From positions 10,001 through 74,000 of the forward strand of contig RPFO01001486.1 of NCBI GenBank assembly GCA_009746045.1: a stretch of DNA of 64,000 nt, in the 5' to 3' direction. This document shows positions 11,562 through 22,439 of the stretch, piece after piece; within the stretch, counting starts at the first letter, position 1, and every line of letters begins with the position of its first letter. The notes beneath the pieces are model-generated. The model was not told where the DNA came from. It made no database searches and saw only the letters and a list, made by a program, of their open reading frames with translations. Source of the DNA: Mesostigma viride. Lineage: Eukaryota; Streptophyta; Mesostigmatophyceae; Mesostigmatales; Mesostigmataceae. The position numbers were made by a program, and so were the translations under genes.

Positions 11562-14500
11562 ACTCACTCACTCACTCACTCACTCACTCACTCACTCACT
11601 CACTCACTCACTCACTCACTCACTCACTCACTCACTCACTCACTCACTCACTCACTCACTCACTCACTCACTCACTCACTCACTCACTCACTCACTCACT
11701 CACTCACTCACTCACTCACTCACTCACTCACTCACTCTCACACTCTCACCCCCACACCACCCACCGCCCACCCGCCACACAAGTACTTCTACTAAGGGTT
11801 TTTGTCATTCGTCAAACGGTTGACTATTTGCCTCGGCACTTCGTCGAATGGTTGACTATTTGCCTCCGCACTTCGTCAAATGGTTGACTATTTGCCTCGG
11901 CAATTCGTCAAACTGGTTGACTATTTGCCTTGGCGCTTCGTCAAACCTTGGGGAGGGGAGGGGGAAGCTTTATTTCTTTATAATTAACTTGATGTCGCTC
12001 ACACACGCATGTAATGCATGTGGATAAAACACAATATCACTTGGTGGTTGTTGACAACTGCATAAACTACAGAATAATGACTAGTATCCTTCACAGCTAG
12101 GCCAGAGTCAAGTGTGCACAGCACGAGGCCATTAAACAACCATCACGTCCTCCTCACTGCTATCAACAGGCACTACTGTCACAGTTTTGTCCGAGCTTGG
12201 CCCTGCACCCTGCGAGCTGTGCGCGCCTGTCCACTTGTTGCCTGTGCCACCGCCCATCCGGCGGGGGCCAGCTGCGTTAAGCCACATCTGGTATGCCCGC
12301 CGAAAGCCGTCACCGTAGGCTTTCTCTTGCCCTTCTTCTTCCCTGGCTCAGAGCTGCCGCCATCATCGGCCTTTGCCCTTTTCTGTCTCGGCCCCCTCCT
12401 CGCCAGATTCCTCCTTGCTAGATTCCTCCTCGACAGAATTTGAGGCGCTGTCAGATGATGCTGACTGGCCGCCATCTTCCTCTTCCTGCGCATTAGACCC
12501 ATCCTCTTCCTCACGCTCTACTCTCTTGCGTTTGTCGCGGCCCTGCCTGCCCTCCTTTTCATCTAAACTGCGGCCTAGGTCGACGATATTTTCCGTTGCT
12601 ACAGTTTCTCCAGCTTGCTTCCTAAACAGAGCATCTAAGGTGCTAGTCTTGAAACCCGCCAAACCGTTTTTCTTAGACATTCTCTAGCTCATGCAACACT
12701 ACCTAAACATCGGCCGCCGCAATTATCGAAACAATTCGGCATGCAATATTTTATCGCACACGTAGTCGCCAGACGGCCTGAGGTCGGAGGGTAATTAATA
12801 CCATGATTAATACCGGTAATAATTTTTTCATGCCCTGGTCGGCTGGTCCTGCCTTCCTCGTCTTCAGTTTTGGTACCATTGTCCTGAACCGTACTTACTG
12901 TCTTTCCAAACCAACTCTAACTGCAGCGTACGTAGAATTCAGCTGGTACCAGGTACGGGATGACGGCCTGACGCCGCGCCGCTGGACCTCAGGTCTGGCC
13001 TCTCTATGGGAAAACCTGACTTAGGTGGTTGACGAATACCCTAAACATTTCGTCAAAGCGGTTGAAGAATTGCGGAACATATTCGTCAATTGGTTGACGA
13101 ATTGCCGAGTTGGTTGACGAATGTGGTTGACGAATTACCCAAAATGGTTTACTTTTTTACTAATTTCGAAATTCGTCAACCAGCTGACGAAATAGTCCCG
13201 TTAGTAGAAGCACTGCGCCACACCCACCACACCCACCCACCACACACACACATATCCCCCCTCCCCCTCTCTCCCTTCTTCGATGCTTTCCATCTGATGT
13301 CAGCCCCTGCTGTAACGCATTCCAGCGCCATGCGCCCAGATAGTGACTCAACAGAAAATATCTACATAATCGTGAAAAAACATGGTCTTCGATCCAAAAG
13401 CACCTCTCCGCTCCACCTTGAGTTCCCCCCTACCTGCCCCTGACTTACCTAAGGTGTTTAGCCTTGTGTATATGGTGGCCCCATGCCTACTCACATACAA
13501 AACAATTGTGTGCTCATGTGCGCCCCCCATCTCCCCTCGCTTGGCACCGAGCGTCCATCTGTCACCTCATGCGCCCGCTGCCGCGCTTCCTGTCCGTTTT
13601 GACTGCTGGCCCAGTGGGCAACTTGAGTTGTTCTGTTTGACTAATCCCCACAAACGGCATTGTAAATATTGGAATTGTGACGTGTGCTTATCTTTTCCCT
13701 GTTCGTCCATCACATCCTCATCCCAATCATATCCCATCCTCCACGCCTTAGCCCAAACCTTGCCCCTTCCCTCGCTCCTGCATTCCTCACCACATCCCTT
13801 CGCCCTGTGTCCACCTTCCTCCTCCCCTTGTTTTCCCCCCGTCTCCCCTTTCATTGCCCCTGGGTGCACCACTCCCCCCCCCTTCCCCCGTCTGGCAGCC
13901 TAACGAACGAGACCAAGGACCTGGAGTACCGCATGAAGGTGACCAAGGCGAGGGAGGACGCGGAGCGGCGGCGAGACGCGCTGCTGGCAAAGATTGAGTT
14001 TGTAAGTGCTACCGAGTCAGGCATGGTGGCCGCGCTGTGGCTCGGTGGCTGGATGGCACAGAGGCACGTGAGCTGCTTGGCATGATCGTATGGTGCTTGC
14101 ATGGCAATCAGGTTATTATGCATGCCACCGGCGTGGGTGGCAAAGTGTCAGTTTGGGTCAGCGCGGCAAGCATCTTGCTGGTGCATGCAGAGATTTCCAA
14201 GTGCTGGTTCTGTTTGGCAGACCTGGGGTCTGTAAGATTGTCTCTGTGAGGCACTGGCACTGTTGGCATGGACTCGCTTGGGAGTGTGTGTGCAGTTGCA
14301 TGCGAGCCATAGTGGGTGCGGGCACCCTCTATGGCTGCTGGCCACTGGGCGCTGGACAAAAGTAAATCTTTGCCTGCCAGGGTGTCGCACGCCAAAGTGT
14401 CACGGTCCATCACCATGGCATGATGATCACCATCGGCAGGTGTGCCTCTTGCTCCACGTTGGACGACCACTGACAATAGCTTTTTTTGTCTGTCCCTCCT

Positions 14501-17500
14501 CTTCCCGCCTCCCTTGCCCCCTACTCCCGGTCCCTCCAATTCTACTCATGCCTTGCCTAATTTGCCCCCCTTCCTCCCCCCTTGTCCCTCGCCCCCCGCC
14601 CCTTGCCACTCCCCTTTTCCCCCTCCCCATCCGTCCCTTCTTCCTTCCCCCCCCCTTCCCTGGTCCCCCGTTGCTGTTGCCAGGACATGGAGCGCTCCAA
14701 GGAGCAGCAGCGCGCCAACCAGCTGGCACTGGAGGAGAAGCTGGCGGAGCTGGAGGCGCGCCGCGCCGCCATCGAGGAGGCCGTGCGGCTGTGAGTGCCA
14801 CATCCGAATGTCAACATGTGCACATTAGGTTGAGTTGCCACGCATTATGGGATGAGTGGCAAGGCAACATGAACAAGGGCGAAGGGCGGCTGTGGGTATA
14901 GAGGATGAGTGGCACAGCAACATGCCGTGAATGCCCCACACTGTATGATGGCAAACCCATATGAATTGCGAAGCGTGGTTGCACATGATGCTGCTACAAG
15001 TGCCGTTCCTTTCCTCCCCCAGCCCCTGGCTGTCCGTGCAAACAGGCACCTCAGCCAGCACCGCCAACTGGTCAGACCACGATTCTCACCCCGCCCCAAG
15101 GATGGCCATATTTCCTTACCGGCCTGTTCTCGCCCATCAAGGCCGTCATATTCACCATAATCGTTGCCGTATTCACCCTATTCGTTGCCACCCATTTGAC
15201 AGCTGGGTCCTAAGGCCCATGGCATCCCGCCTATGCCCTTGCCTGCTGCCGTCGCTTTCCCCACGACTCTTGCGTGTCCCTCCTCGCCTCCAGGTTGCCT
15301 ACCCCCTTAGCCTCAGTTTGCATGCCCCCCTCCAGTTACGCTGTCTGCTGGGCCGTTCTCTAAACGCTGTCTGCCGGCTCCGTTTGCCTCATTCGGTCTG
15401 CCTCCCCCCTCGCCTCACATTGAGTGCTTCTGTCTCCTGCACTATCTCTCCTGGCCTCCCCCCCCCCTCCCTTACTCCGGTTCCGTGGCTTCCCCTACCC
15501 CCCCCCACCCCCCCCACCCCCTTCTTCTGCGTCTACCAGCCAGAACATGCGTGACGAAGTCAAGCGGTCGATGGTGGAGAGCAAGATCCGTGAGAAGGAT
15601 GATCGCATCGCCGACATGAACCGGCAGAAGGACATGGTGCTCGCCGAGGTGAGTGGGGGGAAGGATCAGGGGTGTGTGAGACGAGGTGGAGGGGGGGAAG
15701 GATGAGTCGTGTGTGAGGCGAGGTTGAGGTGGGAAGGACAGGGGGGGGTGGGGGGTAGGGGGGGGCAGATGGGGTCGGCGATGAGATGAGGGTGGTTTGT
15801 ACAGGATGGTAGTCTGGTGCGGCCGAGGTGAGGGGCCTGGGTATGTGATGTGATGCTGTTAATGCGAAGGAGAAATGTCAAGCCAAGAGGAATCGAGGTG
15901 TGGGCCAGGTGGTAGTGTTGGTGGCGGTGAGGGCTGTGGGGTCTGGGTGCGGAGATGAGCCGGGAGCCGATGGAAAAGGAAGGCACGCAGGTGGAGGTGA
16001 GGCACAAGGTCGCTGTGGGATGGAATGAGCTGCTGTTGAACAGCACAGGTGGGACAAGGCACAGCGAGATGATTGGAAATGCCATGCATGCTGTTGTCGT
16101 CGGCCCACCGTGACATGGGGGGCCACCGAAAAAAACTTCTACAGCCGTGGACCACCCACCCACCCATGAATCACGCAGTGACCCTGCAGTCCCTGGCTCG
16201 CTGTCCCCACCCTGCTGTCTTCCTTTGTGGTCGCCTGCCTGCCCGTGTGTGCGCACGCGCGGCTCTATATGTGTGCATGGGCGTCTATGCGGCTGTCTGC
16301 TCGCAAAGCAGGGTGGCTATCTCCCTCCGCCGGTTTGCCTCCGCGCCTGTTCGCATGCGCGTCCGCCCACCCACTCACTGCCCGCCGGCTCACCGGCTTG
16401 CCTGTTCCTGTTCCCCCTGTGATTGTTGCCTGTCATCCTTGCCTGCTATCGTTGCCTGGTATAGTTGCCCGTTCCTGTTCCGCCTGTCATCGTTGCCCCC
16501 AAATGCATATGATGCGCATGGTCCTGTGCCGCCTGCTCTCTTTGCCTGTTATCGTTGGCCCCAGATGCAAATGATGCGCAAGGAGATCCGCATGCAGCAG
16601 GACGCGCTCAAGAGCACGCTGCGCGAGATGCAGGTCAAGAGCAAGGTGGAGCTCATCGACTTCAAGAACCCGTGAGTATGCGTCTTACCTCTTACTTATA
16701 TACCTGTACTTAGGACCTGTACTAGTCTCCAGGGATGCAGGTCAGAGCAAGGCGGAGCTCATTAACAACAAGAACCCTTGAGTATTCATCTAATCGTCTA
16801 CCTAAGGCCTGTAACTTGCGGCTAGTCTCCAGGGGTGCAGGTCAAGGACAAGTGCGAGCTCATTGACTTGAAGTCATGAGTATTGACAGTTGGCTACTAG
16901 TCTCAACATCTAACGCTAGTCATGCGAGTTATGACTAGTCTCAAGGGTGCAGGTCAAACACCTGGGCTCGAAAAACTTGCGCGTTGGGCGGGTTTTTGAG
17001 CAAGTTAGGGCAGGGGCCTCAGCATTCCATGGGCCAACCACGCGGGTGCTGCGTCGCAGTCGGCATTAGACCAGTTAGTGCTGGGATGGGATGGCACTTT
17101 ATCGAAGCAGCGAAATATCTTGATTCCTGCTGTGCTGAGGCGGGCTGATTGGTGGGCCCCAGGGTGGAACACAACACACACGCGCTGCCTTTTGGATCCG
17201 CCGTCCTCGTATCCTGTTGGTAGGTTGCACGTGTTGGGCGACGAGCTGCGCCCGTGGCTAGCAACTATGGGGCATGTAGCATACTGGTATCTGTTTGGAA
17301 CCTGTTTGGAAAAGTTTGTGATAGATTCGGGCACGTTTGGAAGTCACAGGGAAGCTGTGTAGGAAATATTGAAATGGTGAGTAATGAAATGGTGAGTCAT
17401 GAATGTTGAGTTAGATAGCGAAGCATCAAGGAAGGAGATTGGCAGATATGGTCCCAACAAGCTATTCCCCTCTATATCCCCAATGATATCCTGGAATTTT

Positions 17501-20500
17501 ACTTCTGTCCACTATAGTGGCATTTGGAGGCTTAAGCTGGTCATCTGGGCCACCATGCGTCCTCCTTGAGATCTTCCATTTGTCTGCATTCCCTGCGGAC
17601 ATTCCCTACTCAAGCGACTAAAGACCCTAAACCAACAAGGGCCCTTTTTTCACCAGCCAAGCCAACCGCCCTCCCCATGCTGCTCCCCCCCTGCCCCCCC
17701 CCCTGCCCCCCCCCTGCCCCCCCCAGGCAATGGAACGTACTGCAGGAGGTGGAGAAGAAGGTCAAGCGGCTATCCATGGGGACCGATTCCCTCCCCCCCC
17801 GGTCCTCGCCCCCCCGCCGTCAGTCGCGCAAGTCGGACCTGGGCTCCTACGCTGAAGACTCGCGACCATCGCTGTCCTCCACGCAGCAGCTCCCGCTGGC
17901 CCACGCGCGGCCCGACTCCGCCACGCGGCGCCGCACGTCGGGGCCCCAGTACGTGCGCTCACCCTCGACCGCGCCGTCCCATGTCACCAACAACCTTGCC
18001 AGCCGGCCAATGTCCGCCAGCATTACGCGCAAGGCAACCACCGGTACGTGCGCAAGGCGTAGGGCGGTGCTTGGGCGACGACTGGGGAAGGGGGGTGGTT
18101 GATTGTAGCAACATGACTAGAGGCCAGTTAGAGTTAGGAAGGTACGTGCGCAATGGCGGGTGGGTTTTGGGGGGCGCGCATGACAGGCTTGGGGTGATGG
18201 CAGGGGTGGGTTGGCAGCAAGGGAGGGTTTGGCAAGCTTGGGGAAGGGGCCACAGTGGGGTGGCACCAAGCCAGGGTGGCAAGCGTGAGGCGGGGGTTCG
18301 GCAGGCATGGTGCGGCGGGCCGGTGGGGTGATGCATATGGGTGGATGCCTTGGTCGGGGATGTGGGCGCGATGTGGGCCCGATGGGCTTGTCGTGGCTGG
18401 CAGCCGGCGGTGCCTCGTGGATTGTAAGCACCTCAGGCTCTGGCGCATGCCCGCTCCCATGCCCACAAACAAGATACTTCAGGAGGGGGGGGGGGGTAGT
18501 AGTAGTATAGCACGGACGGGAAGAAATGCCGGACATGGTCCGTGTTCGGGGGCCCTATTCATCCTTGCCTAGCCAGGCCACTTGCTGCCATCTTGCAGTG
18601 TACAACGTGCCAGAGGTCGTGCGTAATGCAGTCCTTGTCGTACCTGATTCAGCAAAGGGGGTTGCCGCCGTGACGCGCGGTGTTTGTGTAGGGAAACGAG
18701 AGGACGAGTTGAATACGCAGTCCAGTAGAGGCAGACAGAAGGATCCAGTCTTGACAAGCGCTCCCTGCGTGCCTTGCGTGGCAACCGCGGCATGTGCATG
18801 GTACCCCATGCACCGCATCCACATGCATGGCCCCTGCCCCGCGCTCGACCCGAGAGCAACATCTCCCCGTCACACCCACCCGCAAATCCTCTTTAGATGC
18901 AGCGCATCTTGAACCCTACCTACTGTCTTAGAGCACCCGGTCGGATGCAGGTAGGTTGCGACCACCAATAGGTTGTCGTATCTGCTCTAACTCCTTGTCG
19001 TCCATCAATTTTCACGCCGGTTCATGCGGGCACCCCTGCTACTGGCTCGCGTTCCTGCAGGCATGACGGACCGTCGCACTTCCGTGTCGTCCAAGCACGC
19101 GATCTTGGAGGGCGATGCGGCTGACCCGATGGCCATGGTAATGCCCCCCTCGCTATTCTTGCTGCACCACCATGCATGTGGCAGTACCATGCCCCTCAAC
19201 AGCCTGTAATGGCGTCCTTTTGTATGTGTCGAGTGGTTTCGTACTGACGTGTTTCGGCGCTCGGGAATCTTGAGCGCTCGTTCTGAAATCGGGGCGACGT
19301 GGCATTTTTCCTTGTTCTGGTCGACGTGGGTAGCCGCACATGCCTGCCGCGGTGCTTTGTAGGGCATCCCTGCACTTTGTTTTCCGATTAGTGGATACTC
19401 TCCTGGTGCGCATGGTCGCTGGTGGCTGGGATGTATTGTCTTTGGGTCCCAGAAATGGTTGGCGGGCCGCTGGCTTTGTTTGTTGTTAGGCCTTGCCAGC
19501 GTGCATCGTGGTACCGTGTGTGCGGCAGTATCCTAGATCTCCATTCCTGAGACACGCGGCTGTGTTCCCGGTCCCATTGGCTTGCAACTCGCCCTTCCTT
19601 CCCCTGCCAGCCATCTACCTCACCTTGCCAGCCTGCATGCCAATCAAGGAAGCATAACAGAAAGGTGTCCATGTGCTGACAGCCACAAGATTCAGTGGGC
19701 TCTGTTGCTATTCTCACTCTGCATGGGCGAGGAGTACCTGGTCATTGTATCTCGTCTCTGTACGCCGGTGTGTGGTATCCTCGCATGCGCATCCACCAGC
19801 GAGATAGTACTTGTGGTATCCTCGCATGCGCATCCACCAGCGAGATAGTACTTGTGGTATCCTCGCATGCGCATCCACCAGCGAGATAGTACTTGTGGTA
19901 TCCTCGCATGCGCATCCACCAGCGAGATAGTACTTGTGGTATCCTCGCATGCGCATCCACCAGCGAGATAGTACTTGTGGTATCCTCGCATGCGCATCCA
20001 CCAGCGAGATAGTACTTGTGGTATCCTCGCATGCGCATCCACCAGCGAGATAGTACTTGTGGTATCCTCGCATGCGCATCCACCAGCGAGATAGTACTTG
20101 TGGTATCCTCGCATGCGCATCCACCAACGAGATAGTACTTGTGGTATCCTCGCATGCGCATCCACCAGCGAGATAGTACTTGTGGTATCCTCGCATGCGC
20201 ATCCACCAGCGAGATAGTACTTGTGGTATCCTCGCATGCGCATCCACCAGCGAGATAGTACTGTGCGCACGAGAGCGTGGAAAGCACGAGGGCGTGTAGC
20301 GCGATGTCGGGCATCCCTGCCATGAACGTGGCATGCCTGCACCGCTTACCGCCTGCCTTGCCCCCGCGTGCCTGCCCCCACACGTGCCTCCTCGCTGTTT
20401 TCTTGTGGCCCTCACCGCCTCGCAAAAGTCGCTTGTGTTCTCAGGCTGAAGAGGGCAAGTGGGACCGCCTGCGGCTGGCGAAGATATTCGCGATGGAGCG

Positions 20501-20660
20501 GGCGATGGCGCGACAGCATGCGTTGCGTCGTGATGAGGAAATCAACCGCGAGTTCAACTGGTCGTGGCCGTTGTTCCACTCGCGGGATGCCGGCCCGGAG
20601 TACAGACGGGGTGGGGCGGGCACGGCGTGGCGGAAAAAATCGTCCAGGGGTCTATTGTAG
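10385..20660 (+). CDS. Coiled-coil protein of unknown function, nine exons
   Basis: Exons 10385-10744, 10911-11059, 13899-14001, 14684-14790, 15540-15648, 16565-16671, 17727-18043, 19061-19137, 20445-20660 (stop TAG) join in frame through consistent intron phases and give at least 514 residues. Residues 1 to about 325 are almost continuous charged helix (QRKAEERR, EEMLRQAEKEEKEKIR, ALEEKLAELEARRAAIEE, MRKEIRMQQDALKSTLREMQ), a long coiled coil. About 330-460 is Ser/Pro/Arg-rich and probably disordered (LPPRSSPPRRQSRKS), and the C-terminus contains FNWSWPLFHSRD. I do not recognise the family; cytoskeletal or ciliary coiled-coil proteins look broadly similar, but this is not evidence of function. 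The ATG at 10385 is the first in the exon; an upstream exon is possible because an acceptor-like TAG precedes it at 10376-10378. Introns hold microsatellites, a 41-bp minisatellite and decayed copies of one exon end. Confidence 0.85.
11099..11765. repeat. Compound microsatellite (CCCT)n-(CT)n-(CTCA)n in an intron
   Basis: About 250 bases of CCCT repeats, then about 180 of CT with TGTCT interruptions, then about 185 of CTCA, ending in a CACCC-rich stretch. It is pure pyrimidine on the plus strand for its first 450 bases. It lies inside the 2.8-kb second intron of the coiled-coil gene. The Pro/Ser/Leu-rich ORFs read from it are not genes. Confidence 0.95.
11806..11950. repeat. 35-bp tandem repeat with TTCGTCAA and GGTTGACT motifs
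   Basis: Four copies of a unit containing TTCGTCAAANGGTTGACTAT and TTGCCTCGGCAC. Related motifs recur in inverted form at 13025-13195, so the two clusters bracket about 1.2 kb. Confidence 0.7.
12363..12680 (-). CDS. Small acidic hypothetical protein, antisense inside an intron
   Basis: A 105-codon ATG-started ORF opposite the second intron of the coiled-coil gene. The N-terminus (MSKKNGLAGFKTSTLDALF) is non-repetitive; TSTLDALF faintly recalls a PCNA-binding box, but the usual aromatic pair is missing. A basic patch (RDKRKRVERE) that could be a nuclear localisation signal is followed by an acidic Ser/Glu tract. The region downstream (12179-12362) stays open in another frame with more basic sequence (KKKGKRKPT), so the gene may be spliced or frameshifted. 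It lies between the two TTCGTCAA-type repeat clusters and may belong to a mobile element. Function unknown. Confidence 0.4.
   Translation of the reverse strand: MSKKNGLAGFKTSTLDALFRKQAGETVATENIVDLGRSLDEKEGRQGRDKRKRVEREEEDGSNAQEEEDGGQSASSDSASNSVEEESSKEESGEEGAETEKGKGR
13025..13195. repeat. Cluster of GGTTGACGAAT motifs
   Basis: At least five copies of GGTTGACGAAT or its complement ATTCGTCAAC within 170 bases, irregularly spaced. They mirror the repeats at 11806-11950. Confidence 0.65.
16629..16965 (+). repeat. Decayed tandem copies of an exon end
   Basis: The end of exon 16565-16671, from ATGCAGGTCAAGAGCAAGG through the donor, is echoed in the following intron at about 16734, 16831 and 16937 (GATGCAGGTCAGAGCAAGG; GGTGCAGGTCAAGGACAAG; GGTGCAGGTCAAACACCTG). 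The first two echoes also retain GAGCTCATT and the TGAGTAT donor remnant. Spacing is about 97-107 bases and the copies decay with distance. Confidence 0.75.
19772..20263. repeat. 41-bp minisatellite, 12 copies
   Basis: Nearly identical head-to-tail units (core CATGCGCATCCACCAGCGAG, joined by ATAGTACTTGTGGTATCCTCG), one copy differing by a single G to A. It lies in the last intron of the coiled-coil gene. Since 41 is not a multiple of three and the unit lacks minus-strand stops, long ORFs appear in all three minus frames; they are not independent evidence of a gene. Confidence 0.95.
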
Positions 20661-21302
20661 CGCTGGGGCATGATGGAAAGTGGATGGAACGGGGTGATGG
20701 AAGGTTTCGGGTTGTATGTGGGGCGGTGACCAACCCTGGGAGACCAGCCCGGCGCAGAAGTGAGGACCAAAGGGACGGCGTGTGGGGACAGGTGGCAGTA
20801 AGTGACCTTGGCAGTCTGTTGTTGAAAGTTGTCGCATGCGAGACTGCCGAACATGTGTGTTTGGTGGTGTAGGATTGCTGTTTAAATGCTGCCGGGGGTT
20901 ACCTTGGTAGGTGCCATGAGTGGTGGCCTGGTTGTGTTATCAAGGCAACTGCGCAGTGTGCTGTGTTATGATGGTGTAGGGGGCTCTTGCTGCCTGACAC
21001 GTCCTGGCCGTGGGTATTACCCCCACGTGATACAGGTACATAGACAGCAGAGGTAAAATGGCCAGTGTTTTGGTGAATACTTTGTTTATGAGTTAGCATT
21101 CATCTGAGAGAAAGGGATGCAAGGTAATATCTTGAGAGGGGCTGGGCCTAGTGTGGTTCAGTTGCCCCTGAGAATATTGTCTACAGTTGCTTGAAGAGAT
21201 GGCTGCCCGAGCTGGACCGGCTCCCATTTTTTTTCTGTTAATCTTTTCAAGTTTGTGAGACAACATTCTTTATATATCATTATTTTATTATTAATATATT
21301 AT
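20661..21302. other. 3' flank of the coiled-coil gene; no gene seen
   Basis: About 640 bases with no convincing ORF or repeat, becoming AT-rich towards its right end (21240-21300). Presumably the 3' UTR and intergenic DNA; no clear poly(A) signal was located. Confidence 0.4.
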
Positions 21303-21352
21303 TCAGGATTCTCCCGATTTCTGGCCTGCGCTGGTCAAGTCTCCTTGATATT
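21303..21352 (+). repeat. Relic of the Penelope-like element terminal repeat, opposite orientation
   Basis: Carries GGATTCTCCCGATTTCTGGC, then CTGCGCTGGT and TCTCCTTGAT, the complement of the 146-bp repeat at 47891-48036. A solo fragment immediately upstream of the family B LINE 5' end. Confidence 0.6.
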
Positions 21353-22439
21353 ATTATTATGTATGGATTTCAGTCGAGCCACGAGCCACGAGGTAGCCAT
21401 GGCTGACGGCGGAGCTCATAACTTTCACGTTTGAGCACCGAATTTAGCCGTGAATATCACTATCGCTTCGTCTTTCTAAGACGCACATGTGCTGATCTAA
21501 TTTTCCGAATCTAAAACGCAATATATGACGAGCAAACGCCTGTCGACGCAACGCAGTTTGGCGGATGCGCTCGCCTTTGACAATGCGGCAGCTGAGGCTG
21601 CCGCTTCGCCAGATCCGGCAGGCAGCGGTGACACTAGTCGTGCACTGGTGGTCACCCAGCAACCTCCCGGCCTCAATGCCTCGCCATCGGCATCGCCTGA
21701 CCCTAAACACGCCCGCTCAGCCCACCAAACAGGAGGGTCTTCAAGCCCTCGGAACCGCGCTTTCGGCTCAAACCTTTCCAGGTCGATGATCACGACTGTC
21801 CAGACCAACATGTCTCCATCCGCTGCTCTGGACTGCATCTTCTTCGATCGGGGACTACGCCTCGCTTTACGACTTGTGCATCCATCTCCACGCCACCGGA
21901 CGCCTCCTCGTCACCGACGGCCGTCGCTGGCACAACGTCAGCATGGCATTCGGCTCCCCCCGCCCCGTTCTCCAGCGTGCCATCCTCAACTCCAGGCTTC
22001 TCCAGCGCTCTGACGGCGAGATCTGGGCTCCATCCATCTCCGCCCCCACCCTCCGTTCCATCCTCATGGAAGCCTTTCAGCAGCACGTGACCCCCCTTGC
22101 TGCTGACGTCGCAGCAATTAATTAATTAATTAATTAGACTCGTGCTCCCGTTGGGGAGTCACGGAGCATTAACCCCGATGGATGGATGGATGGGTGCAAA
22201 CAGTCCTACCGGTCTAATCTATCGACATCAGCTACACACTACATCTATCTAACAGCATTCTAACTACAACATCATCTATCTAGACAGCCGCACGCTGCCC
22301 TAGGGGAGCTGTCTGGCGTGCCTCCCACGGGATTGCACACGCGGGCGCTTCCCCACTGGGGGGGGCTCGTTGTCCTCTATGACCCGGGCCCACTTGGCCT
22401 TGTCCATCATCTTCTTCCAAATCACGGAGAGGCCTAGGC

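Noticed and set aside
11099-11823. Long Pro/Ser/Leu and Arg/Glu-rich ORFs
   Set aside because: They are translations of CCCT, CT and CTCA microsatellites in every frame; the region is inside an intron.
19772-20263. Resemblance to a CRISPR array (regular 41-bp period)
   Set aside because: No variable spacers: the whole unit repeats, in a eukaryotic intron, without cas genes.
19692-20425. Overlapping minus-strand ORFs of 216-233 codons
   Set aside because: Produced by the 41-bp minisatellite; all three frames are equally open, so openness is not evidence of coding.
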